A stretch of DNA of 64,000 bases from Anthoceros angustus (taxonomy: Eukaryota; Streptophyta; Anthocerotopsida; Anthocerotales; Anthocerotaceae), in contig MU008168.1 of the NCBI GenBank assembly GCA_010909165.1, forward strand, positions 744,001 through 808,000, written 5' to 3'. The notes below the pieces were generated by a model that was given only the letters and a program-made list of their open reading frames with translations, ran no database searches and was not told the DNA's origin. Made by a program: the position numbers and the translations under genes. Positions 24,647 through 34,380 of the stretch are shown here, one piece after another. Each line of letters starts with the position of its first letter. Positions within the stretch are counted from its first letter, which is position 1.

Positions 24647-27578
24647 ATGAGGAAGAGCTCAAGCCGAGGTTTGAGGAGCAGCTTCAAGCATGTGCTGCGC
24701 CGGTACAGTCTCGCCGCCAATGCTGGTTGCTCTGCAGGTGGCTTTGAAGGAGCTGGTCAGGAAACCTATCCTCAGAAGGTGAGCCTACCTCTTCTCGGCC
24801 GCTTCATCTGGTGTCAACCGAGCTAGGTTGGGGAATCTTGCATGACTTTGCATTTTCAGATGTTTGACGATTGCAGATACCAAGCCTCTTGGGATTCTGC
24901 CGGGCCCTACACAGTGAGGACTGGCGAGGGATGAGCAAGAAATCTTTGTCCTCATGGCGAAACTCTGGCGTGGTGGTGGAAACACGGCGCCGGGCCTTGG
25001 ATGCTGAAAGCTCGACTCGACTTCAGGGCAGGTTGTCGTTCTTTTCGTGTTGTTAGCTTTGAGGCTCTGCCTGTAGGCTGGAAAGTGAAGCCTGAATTTT
25101 GTGGCTTGTGTGCTTTGTCCTCACAGGTTTCCAAGTGCCAGACTTGACCCTGGGCCTTCTGGAGAGTTGAGGAAATTCTGCAGAGAAGGACGGTTGAAGG
25201 AGGCTCTGCATCTTCTGGATATTATGTCGGAGCAAGGGGTTCGCGTGAACAATGACGTTTATGATTCTCTCTTGCAAGAGTGCATTAGGAGGAGATCCCT
25301 AGCTGAGGGTGAGCACGTCCGAGCTCACATTGTGCGACGTGGATGGGAGACGAAACTATTTCTCGGTACCAACCTTGTCAGGCTGTACGCCAGTTGTGGA
25401 CAGATGTCGGAAGCCCAAAAAGTGTTCGACAAATTGTGCAACAAGAACGTCATTTCCTGGAGTGCACTTATTCAGGGTTATGTCAATGTCGGGCTTGGCG
25501 AGCAGGCATTTCAAGTCTTTCAGAAAATGGTGGCAGAAGGTGTGAAGCCTGACAAGATTTTGGCAACTATCATGGTGAAGGCATGTGCTAATTTAGCTGA
25601 TTTGGAGAAGGCGAAGGAAATTCATGTCCAGATCATGAGCAGTGGCTTGGTCCTAGATACTCTGCTGGAGAACTCTCTCATCGACATGTATGTCAAGTGC
25701 AAGAGCCTATATGATGCTTATGAGATCTTTGACAATATGACAGCACACCAGTTGGAGTCATGGACAGTGATGATTGCTGGATATGCTCAGAATGGGATTG
25801 AAAAGGAGGCATCTGACCTTTTTCAGAAGATGCAAGAGCAAGATGTAATTATGAATTCACAGGCATACGTTCAGCTCCTGACGGCGTGTTCAACTCTTAA
25901 CTTTGGCAGGAAAATACATGATGACATCAAAAGACGTGGATTTGGGAATGACAGAGCTGTTGGGGCAGCACTCGTGCACATGTATGCCAAATGTGGAAGC
26001 ATTGAAAGTGCACGTCAAGTATTTGACGGTCTCAATGAGCCGGACGTTATAGTGTTGAACGCAATGCTTGCAGGTTATGTGACGGCTGGCCAGGGTAGAG
26101 CAGTTTTGGGACTGTATACAGCATTCACAAAGAGCGGTGGAAAACCAGACAGGGTGACTTTTGTCCATTCCCTCAATGCTTGTGCCATCATACGTGCTCT
26201 GGATGTGGGACAGCAAATGCACACCAAAATCATGAATGCCGAATGTGAAGGCGATGTACTTGTGGTCAATTCTCTCATAGACATGTATGCCAAATGTGGG
26301 GACATACCCACTGCACGCATGGTTTTTGACAGGATGAAGGAGCGGACTGTAGTTTCATGGACTTCAATCATCACAGGATATGCCAGGTGTGGGCTGGGCA
26401 AAGAGGCATTGTTGCTTTACCAGGAGATGTTGAAGGAGAAGTTTGAGCCAACATTCAAAACGTTTCCCTCTGTTCTTAGTGCATGTGCAAGTGCAGCTGC
26501 TTTGGAACAGGGTAAGCAGGTCCATACCCTGATCAACGAACGCAAATTACTCCCTGACATCTTCATCGAAAACAGCCTGATAGATATGTACGCCAAGTGT
26601 GGGAGTATAGAGGATGCTCGCCAGGTGTTTGACAAGCTATCAAGCAAGGACTGTGTGTCCTGGACAGCGATGTTGGTGGCATACACCCAGCATGGACTCG
26701 GCGACCAGGCACTCGACCTTGTGAAGCAGATGTTCCAGGAAAATGTGGAGCTTGACCGGGGAGCATTGGCTGCGGCCCTGGCAGCATATGCACGCTTGGG
26801 TCTGGTGAAGGAGGGCCAAAAATTGTATGATTCCATGGTCCTTGACTATGGCATCAGTCCAGATGAGGAGCACCACGCTTGCATGGTTGACCTCCTTGGT
26901 CGAGCTGGGGAATTTCAAGCTGCGGAGAATTTCATCCTCAATCTTCCGAGCCGGCCTGGTTCTAGAGTCTGGATGGCTCTGCTCAAGGTTTGTAGCTACC
27001 ACAGGGTCATAGAGCTGGCAGAAATCGCTGCAGACAAGCTCTTCGCCATGGACAAGGAGAACCCAGTCCCTTACGTTATGCTAGCGAACACCTACGGTTG
27101 TCTGAATAGGTGGGATGATGAGGCTAGGGTGAGAAAGCTGATGGTCATGAACGGCACTAGGAAGGAGACCGCCGTGTGCTCGATCGAGTTCAACCAGCAG
27201 GTGCACGAATTCACCACTGGCGATGGGTCCCACCCTCAGTCCCAGGAGATATACTCCAGCGTGAACAACCTATGGGGGCAACTGAAGGAAGCAGGGTACG
27301 ATGTCTCTGTCGCAGGTGTTGTGCTTCATGACGTCGACGAGCAGGAAAGGGAACGGCCTCTGCACCACCACGCTGAAAAGCTAGCCCTGGCCTTCGGGGT
27401 CATCAACACACCCCCAGGGACACCTATTCGCATAGCAAAAAATCTTAGAGTGTGCGGGGACTGTCACAATGCTTTGAAGTCCCTCTCCCAAATAGTCAAA
27501 CGTGAAATTCTTGTCAGGGATCCGAGCTGTCATCACCGCTTCAAGAACGGTGTGTGTACCTGTGGAGACTTGTGGTGA
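24647..27578 (+). CDS. PPR protein with DYW deaminase domain
   Basis: This is an organelle RNA-editing factor: PLS-class PPR repeats recognise a transcript site and the DYW domain deaminates C to U. The CDS is join(24647..24778,24877..25031,25127..27578), 912 aa. The first two exons supply a basic S/R-rich N-terminus (MRKSSSRGLRSSFKHVLRRY), a likely organelle-targeting peptide. Repeats show the usual motifs: NSLIDMYVKCKSL, VSWTSIITGYARCGLGKEAL, MYAKCGSIEDARQVFDKL. E/E+ regions are followed by DYW, with HAEKLALAFGVINTPPG (HxE active site), NLRVCGDCHNALK (zinc Cys pair) and C-terminal HHRFKNGVCTCGDLW. The protein ends DLW instead of DYW. Starting at 25101 would lose the targeting peptide, and the splice phases support the upstream exons. 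The target site cannot be told from the window. Confidence 0.93.
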
Positions 27579-27787
27579 CATCGAATATTGGAAGTCGATC
27601 ATCCGAATATGGTCCCACGACAACTGTGTTCAAAAAACATGACAACTTAGGTATATTGTTTTCATACTTAAATACAGTATTTCCATCACGGAAAGTTTGC
27701 GTGTTGCGACACCCTGAAAAAGGCACTTTTTCATAAAGTACCTAATCGTCCGTCCTCCAAAAGGCAGGATAAAGATTGTACTGTACC

Positions 27788-28742
27788 CTACACCTGCAGC
27801 TTGTCGTCGTCGGCAGCAGAAAGATTGTGGAACTTGTCTTCTATGGTTGGTTCTGGTGCGCGACGGAGAGTGAGGTGCAGCCATGCCAGGAGATCTTGGT
27901 GAGCTTCCTCGGCCCTGGCAACAGCAGGCGGGTCCAGATCGGAGAAGCGGGTTGTAAAGCCGTGCTCGGCGTCTTTGTACACCTTTACTTTGCTGAGGGA
28001 GACGAGCGGGCTCTCCTCCAGGGCTTTGCCGAACGCCAAATTCTCCTCCGGCGTGATGACGATATCAATCTCCGGTGCAATAATCGACAGCGGCACCTTC
28101 ACTGCGTTGATCTCCTCCAAGGTGATGAAAGAGGGATGGCAAAAGACAGCACCCTGCACCGCCTCATCATCGGGCAGCAGGGGGATGGAAATCTTGGCAC
28201 CTCGGCAGAAGGCCACCACTCCCACGCTCTTGAAGCTGTACTCGGAGCGGATGTGATCCAGCACCTTGCGTATCTTTTCTCTGTCAGCTTCCACCGAGTG
28301 CTTCTCCAGCCACGGCCAGAGGCCGTCGTACTCGTCGTCTGGATTCGTCACTTGGTAAGGAGCCCCGTCGAGGTACTCCGGCAGCACGACGAAGTATCCC
28401 GAGGCGGCGATCTTGTCCGCCAGTTGCCTGCTCTGAGGCACCTCCCATCCTGCGCAAGCAAACATGTGCAACGTCCAGGTGGTAAGAAACAGACATCGTC
28501 TAGCTTGCTATGGAACAACAGACAGCGGCATCCATCATGTCAGCCATTTCAGCCACTCCTACACTCCAATCAGCGGATGAGGCTCCACCATAGATGTCGG
28601 ACACGAACAGAACAGCCGATTCAGCGTCCGGGGAGCCGGTCAAGTACACGGAACGCTCCCCCGGCCAGACGTCCTCCCTTCCCACGCCCTGGTAATCGGA
28701 GTGAGGCGGTGGAACGCAGCACTGGCCGCGAACGGGCGCCAT
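27788..28742 (-). CDS. Dienelactone hydrolase family protein
   Basis: This is a cytosolic alpha/beta hydrolase of the dienelactone hydrolase family. Plant members are mostly uncharacterised, and some are annotated as glucanase-like. The CDS is complement(join(27788..28449,28589..28742)), two exons, 271 aa. The N-terminus MAPVRGQCCVPPP is followed by SAVLFVSDIYG, then GWEVPQSRQLADKIAASGY after the intron. The nucleophile region reads VGVVAFCRGAK (Cys nucleophile of the GxCxG type, with Ala for the first Gly) and the catalytic His lies in DAEHGFTTR. The C-terminal 25 residues beyond the domain are unremarkable. The substrate is unknown. Confidence 0.88.
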
Positions 28743-30137
28743 GGAGCGGTCCGAAGGCCCCGGGGTCTCTTGCAGCGCAACACGAAATAAGCGCAGGCCT
28801 GGCCCGTGGCCTGCAAGTCATAGCCGTGACGCATGTGCGAGCAACGGCAGTTCCGGGTGTGCATGAATGAAGGGAGAGAAAAGGCAGCCGAGGCTCAGAG
28901 CAGGTGGCGGAGCCCGCGTCCCGATGCTCAACTCTCTTGTCTTGGATCAGGGTAACATCTTCCAAGCAGCAAGCTTGAACAAGTCGCGGAGTCCGGACTC
29001 GGCTCCGAGTGCAGCCTCTCATCAGACTAGAAACAGGGTGGAGCCATCTTCTGCGTCTTCTCACGCTCGAAGGCGAAATACGCTCGGCCGCGACTCGCTG
29101 CTCCAAATGTGCCCGGCCTGGTTAGCACATTGGTAAGCCAGCTACCCTGCGATCAGAGATAAACTCTCATCAGATGCTGCCCCCCTGGCCACCGCCACAA
29201 CCAACATGCGCCGGGGTCAGTGCAAATTTGTCTCATCAACTACAAACACTGTGTGGCCTCCTCCGCCATGGACCCCATCAGGGCCCGCCAGCTCCACGGC
29301 CGGCGCTTGTTCCACCGTTCCTTGCCCTGTCGTGCCGTTTGCGCTTGCCAGGGCCATCCCCACGTGCTTCGGCGCTTGTGCACAGTGGAGGGAAAAGTGC
29401 ATATGCAGTGATAGGTGGCCACGTGCAAACGCAATTCAATATGATAATTTATGGTACATATTCACGGGTCGTGATGGAGGCTATGTGCGTGTGAAAGCAC
29501 TTCGCCTGAGTCTACAGTAGATAGATTGGGCTTCCTACAGTAGATAGATTTGGCTTCCGGGAGAACTCAACCCACAGGGCTGCTCCCGGATGTCGTCAGT
29601 TGAGCCGGGGAGGAGAGTCGTTCCGCCTACTGAGTACCCTGAGAGAAGACCGAAAACCTTACTACTTCTGTGGCAAACAACACCAAGCATCAGGCTTGGA
29701 ACACCTCCGGAGAGACACAACAACAGGGTGCCAGAAACTGCATGAAACAGAACTGGGTGAATGTCCACATGGGTATCTGGTTGCAAAGAGCAAAGACAGC
29801 CAAATTTTGAGGCCTCATGAGGCTCATACATACAGTGGATGAGATTCTGAGTGTGGTCTTGGACGGAGATGCCGAGCGAGCAGCCCCTTCTAGGAGCACC
29901 AAGCTAACCCTGTGGAAGAAACAGATACATGCCCAAGGAAACAGTTTCAGACAGGTGACACAAGTAACACAAGTAATGCATTCAGGGTAAGTGAAACGAG
30001 AAATAAAAGAAGAGAGCAGGAGTTTGTTTGCCACACATACCCACCACTGTGCTGCTGAGCTTCAACGGGTGGACACAAGGCAAAGGAGGCAAAGGAATCC
30101 ACACTTGGAGCGAGTGATGAGAGAGGCAGAGCAGAAG
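28743..30137. other. Intergenic region, no gene seen
   Basis: About 1.4 kb without a supportable gene. Open frames on both strands lack known domains and have no consistent splice model. A short direct repeat occurs at about 29513-29558, where CTACAGTAGATAGATT is repeated at about 24-bp spacing. Confidence 0.5.
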
Positions 30138-31595
30138 CTAAGGCATGATATCGGCATTGGGAACGAAGCAAAATCCGGGGTCGTACATCCGGCAGCCCCG
30201 AGGAGGATGGACCAAATCCCTGTCCGGCACACTCCAGGACTTATCAATGTAATCAAATACGATGGCATCGGCTCCGTGGCTGCGGCCTTTCACGAAAAAC
30301 ATGCAATTCGACACCACTGTACAGTCTTTGAGCTCCAGGGTGGGATGCCACCAATGGCGTTTAGAGAAGGAGAAGGAGTACAGTGGGACGAACTCCTGCG
30401 GCATCTCCCCGAGCTTCACCCACGAGTGCCCAGCCAGCGTCTTCCCGAGCTCGGCCGACCCCTTCCTCCTCCTTGTCAGACTGAGCTCCCACAACCGCAC
30501 CCCATCAAGATGAATGCACCTCTTCTCCCAATCCACAATCCCGCACCTGGCCACCAGCACCAGCCTCCCCAAGCACTCCGTCAGCACATACGACACCACC
30601 CCGTCCAGCATCCCGCTGGGCACCGAGAAGTTGAACCAGGCCTCGCACTCCAGATCAAACGCCCAGATGGACCACGACTTCACCTCCCGAATACTGCTCC
30701 CCACCACATAGAACGCGAATCCCCCCACGCAGGGGCCGGTGGATGTGAAGAAATCGTACCCGCAGAGGGGAATACTCGGGCACGGCCGCCAGGAATCCGC
30801 CATGGAGCAGTAGATGTGAGTCTGGAAGTGCCATCTGAACTTCATGACCAAGATCCGGTACATCCCCCGCCCCCCGGCCTCCCCGGTGCTCCAGACCGTG
30901 ATCCGGCGGAAGGCCGGGAAGGAGAGCAGAGTCGGCCCGTCCGCCAGGAGCGGCAGCCGGCGCCAGGCGTTGGAGAGCGGGTTGGAGACCGTGATCCGGC
31001 ACACCGGGGCGCAGTTGTTGAAGTTCCCGTAGAAGAGAAGGCTCCCGGCGGAGGCGATGAAGTGGCCGAAATCCAACGCCGACGCATGCAACGCCACGGG
31101 CCCCGACCCCGCCACCCGCAGCACGGGGTTGTAGGCCAGGGCCAGCATCTTCCCGTCCCGGGTGTGCACGGCGCGGAGGAAGCTGGCTCCCAGGGATCCC
31201 ACCACCAGCTCCGCCCGCGCGTCCTCCAGGATGAGCCGATCCCACGCCCGGCACACGGCCCGGAGCGGCAGCAGGGCCGGGAGCGGCACCCGGGCCAGGA
31301 TCTCCCGCAAGACCTCGTCCGGGAGGGAGTTGAGGGACGCGCACTGGCAGCCGAGGGCCGGATCACGGCAGCCCGAGGCGGAGCTGGAGCCCGCGGTGGA
31401 GGAAGAGATGCCGTCCCGGCAGCTGGTGGCCACCGCCACCTCCCCGCAGCATCCCACGTCCGGGCGGCCCAGCCGCAAGGGCTTCAGGACCGCCTTCTTC
31501 TGGAAGGATTTGGACCTGCTGCCGCTGCTGCTGCCGCTGGTGGCCATGCGAGCGCGGATGCATTTGAGCATCTTGCCGACCTGCGATGCCGCCAA
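30138..31595 (-). CDS. F-box protein
   Basis: This is an intronless 485-aa protein expected to be a substrate receptor of an SCF ubiquitin ligase, the machinery that CAND1 in this window recycles. The F-box lies at about residues 88-122 (LNSLPDEVLREILARVPLP then VCRAWDRLI). Upstream is a low-complexity S/G/R-rich N-terminus. Downstream is a long region resembling the beta-propeller part of plant F-box proteins of the kelch or FBA type (LLFYGNFNNC, PLSNAWRRLPLL, DSWRPCP, GGFAFYVVGSS, ECLGRLVLVARCG, GHSWVKLGEMP), without clear canonical kelch repeats. The first in-frame Met is used; MATSGSS at residue 17 is an alternative. GC content is high, which creates long open frames on the other strand. 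The substrate is unknown. Confidence 0.88.
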   Translation of the reverse strand: MAASQVGKMLKCIRARMATSGSSSGSRSKSFQKKAVLKPLRLGRPDVGCCGEVAVATSCRDGISSSTAGSSSASGCRDPALGCQCASLNSLPDEVLREILARVPLPALLPLRAVCRAWDRLILEDARAELVVGSLGASFLRAVHTRDGKMLALAYNPVLRVAGSGPVALHASALDFGHFIASAGSLLFYGNFNNCAPVCRITVSNPLSNAWRRLPLLADGPTLLSFPAFRRITVWSTGEAGGRGMYRILVMKFRWHFQTHIYCSMADSWRPCPSIPLCGYDFFTSTGPCVGGFAFYVVGSSIREVKSWSIWAFDLECEAWFNFSVPSGMLDGVVSYVLTECLGRLVLVARCGIVDWEKRCIHLDGVRLWELSLTRRRKGSAELGKTLAGHSWVKLGEMPQEFVPLYSFSFSKRHWWHPTLELKDCTVVSNCMFFVKGRSHGADAIVFDYIDKSWSVPDRDLVHPPRGCRMYDPGFCFVPNADIMP

Positions 31596-33182
31596 TGCAA
31601 CAGCTTTGCCGCATCGATGCGTGCCTGCGGGAGAGCAGAAAGATCATCAGGCCTGCCTCTGCCTCTGCCTCTGCCTCAGCCTCAGCCTGGGCGCTCGCCG
31701 TCGTTGTTTGGACGTTTGCACATCACAATGCGGTCCGTCTTGGCATTCTTTTTACAGCAAGAGTTGATGCTCGCTTTGCTGTACTTCAGATTCTGCCACA
31801 GGGTCGGGGTCGGCTCCAACGCACATCAACGCACTTCTCTGTCCATAATATATGTACATACACATATACAAATACACATGTACATAGGTCTGTAGGTTTC
31901 CGGAGGTACATATCATCATACCACCTTACCGTATCACTCTCCTTCAAAATGCAAAAAAGGTTAGGGGAGGTTTTGCTTAAACTCAAAACGAGTGATATTA
32001 TTTCTTCACTCTATCTTCTTTTTACATGTTTCGTATCCATGACTCCTTGAGTAAATTATATCGATATTATTCTATATTTTACTATAAAATATATTTCTTA
32101 TACCTATTTCGTTTGAGTCCGAGGTATAAAAGATACTCAGAGATGCTCGAGAACTATCGTGGTTATGATCTTTGCCTCTCTCCACCCTTGTGCATTTTTC
32201 ACAATTCAGACACAAATTGAGCCATATGTCTATCATTGTTCAGCTTAAGGCATATGTTGAGTGATTTATGGCAGGCAATTTTTGGATGGTGCAGCATGAT
32301 GTGTTGGTTGTGTCAAAACATTTCTTTAGGCAACACACTTCCCTGTTGCGGAAACGAGCAAAGATGTCTTGCACTCTATATTTTTTAAAGAGTGTAAGAG
32401 TGGTCGAGGATTTTCGGTCCATCTATCATCCGATGGAGGAGAGTTTGGCTGTAGTTGTCATCAGTAGGGAATGTAGGGCTCACCAACTCTCCTTTTCTAT
32501 TCGCCTTCTTTGGTAGGAGGCGAGCTTTGAAGACTTCTATTCATGATGAACCAAGGTCCAAGTCGAGAGGACACCGATAGATTATTATTTACGATATATA
32601 AATATCAATAGTATAAGTGCATCCAAATTTAATGATCATTCGAAAATATGCTTTGGTCGAAATTGGATTTAGTCCACATTGGCCTAAAAATGCCTCAGAC
32701 CTTCTGGATTTCATAGCCTCTTCAAGGAGAGGTTTTGCACATCTAAGATTGCTCGATCATTATCGTTCTTTACCTGGTCACATTCCATGGTCTACTTCAT
32801 GACCACGGAATGGCAGAGAATAGGACGGATTGTTGGCTCTAGGAATCGGCACCTAGGGTTAGGCATAGGCGAGTTGGTTAGGGTTCAAATCAAGGCAAAT
32901 GGATTTAGTTGAATGAATGACAACTCCTATTATAACTTTTCATGTTACAACCTCAATTACGGATACCAATTGCAACCAAACACATATATGCTAATCATTA
33001 TTATTAGTAATTTAAACAAAAAGGATAGTTTATTTTAGGACCAGACACCCGATTATGATTCTGACGTAGCCCCCATACACTTGAATGATCAACGAACTAG
33101 TTTCCACTAGAAGGCGCTCTCGAGACTTTATTTGGATTGCAAGTGTATAAGTACAGTGTTAGTAATCTATTCTCAACAATTA

Positions 33183-33184
<2 letters not shown>

Positions 33185-33217
<33 letters not shown>
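33185..33217. repeat. (AAT)11 microsatellite
   Basis: Eleven uninterrupted AAT triplets. Confidence 0.95.
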
Positions 33218-33469
33218 TTCTTAAACTTTCCTCAATGATATAGGCGTTATCATTCTTCAGAAAAAACCAATAGGCTTTGTAAAGTTCATATGCCCACCCA
33301 CCTTTGGCTCATTGCTGGCTAATTGTCCTGAACACTTTTCATAGTAGACAACTTGCAGGCATACTTGACTAGGTAATAAGCTATGTGTGTGCTTGCACAT
33401 TTTTTTGATAATGTGCAACTAACGTAAGTGGAAGATACTGGATAATTTGCTGTGTGTGCACTTTGTTTT

Positions 33470-34040
33470 ATACAACATTCTTGTAACTCGCAATTCTCTC
33501 AAAGTCTCGACTTGTATTACCTCAAATATCAAATATTTTCCAAAGTGTCGACTTGTATTACCTCAAGTATCAAATATTTTCCAAAGTGTCGACTTGTATT
33601 ACCTCAAATATCAAATATTTTCCAGTATAGGTTCCTCACTATAACCTTTTAATCTTGTCCTTTGTCTTACCCTAATAATATATACTTTATGGACCTTCGT
33701 TTTTATGCAACATTCTTGTAACCGCAATTCTCTCAAAAGTGTTGACTTGTATTACCTCAAGTATTAAATATTTTCAAATATAGATTCCTCACTATAACCT
33801 TTTAATTTTGTTGATTCTTGTCTTACCCTTATAATATATACTTCTGAACCTCTTTGATTATACATTTTTCTATAGATTCAAAAAAGATTGTAATTATGCA
33901 TTCTCTCAAAAGGATTGACTCGTATGGATAATATCTTAAGCATCAAATCTTTTTAAGTATAGATATTTTTTACTATAACCTTTCAATCTCATTAGTGTGC
34001 TTACCTTGATAATATAATTTATTGGACCTTCTTTAATTAA
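33470..34040. repeat. Nested tandem repeats: 41-bp units within ~200-bp units
   Basis: Three adjacent 41-bp units (33501-33541, 33542-33582, 33583-33623) share CGACTTGTATTACCTCAA and TATCAAATATTTTCC. They lie inside a larger, more diverged unit seen again at about 33705-33885 and 33890-34040. Each larger copy has TTCTCTCAAA, GACT(T/C)GTAT, a TATCAAAT-like word, TATAG(A/G)TTCCTC-like sequence and ACTATAACCTTTYAAT in the same order. Only the first copy has the inner 41-bp expansion. Confidence 0.8.
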
Positions 34041-34134
34041 AAATTCTTACCACAGATTCAAGAAGAGCAGTAATAGTAAATCTCTTTGCCCCAAAATCAG
34101 CAACGACAATATTACAACACATAGATGTCCCGAA

Positions 34135-34207
34135 CGATCACGGCGGGACTCGAACCCACAATCTCCCGCTCCGGAGGCGAGCGCCTTATCCATTAGGCCA
34201 CGCGACC
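34135..34207 (-). tRNA. trnR-CCG: tRNA-Arg (anticodon CCG)
   Basis: This 73-nt minus-strand sequence folds as a complete cloverleaf. The acceptor is GGTCGCG with CGTGATC, the D-arm holds TGGCCTAATGGATAAGGC, the anticodon stem is CTCGC/GCGGG with loop CTCCGGA (anticodon CCG), and the T-arm is GTGGG TTCGAGT CCCGC with discriminator G. CCA is not encoded, as in nuclear tRNA genes. Internal A- and B-boxes are intact. No intron is present. Confidence 0.95.
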
Positions 34208-34380
34208 CTTCACACCGTCTACAAATAATTTTGTCTTATTTAATACAAAAGACATGGCCACAACAACCTTCCGCGCCGCCTTTCCGTTCAACAAAGGGAG
34301 CGACTGAATTGTTTGCTCGCAATTATCTATAGAAATACAAACCAAGAAATCTATACAAAGCCCATACCAGGGTTGACTAC

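Larger units (their letters stand above)
31596..34134. other. AT-rich gene-free region with tandem repeats
   Basis: About 2.5 kb without a gene. Near 31655-31690, close to the F-box start, lies a TCTGCC/TCAGCC hexamer run. Beyond it the sequence is AT-rich, with an AAT microsatellite and diverged tandem units listed separately. Open frames are short and match nothing known. Confidence 0.6.

Noticed and set aside
27776-28870. 364-codon plus-strand frame
   Set aside because: Antisense of the dienelactone-hydrolase-like gene; no domain.
29991-31895. 634-codon open frame on the plus strand opposite the F-box gene
   Set aside because: It is the complement of a GC-rich coding exon; the protein is low-complexity R/P/H-rich with no domain, while the minus-strand frame has a clear F-box.
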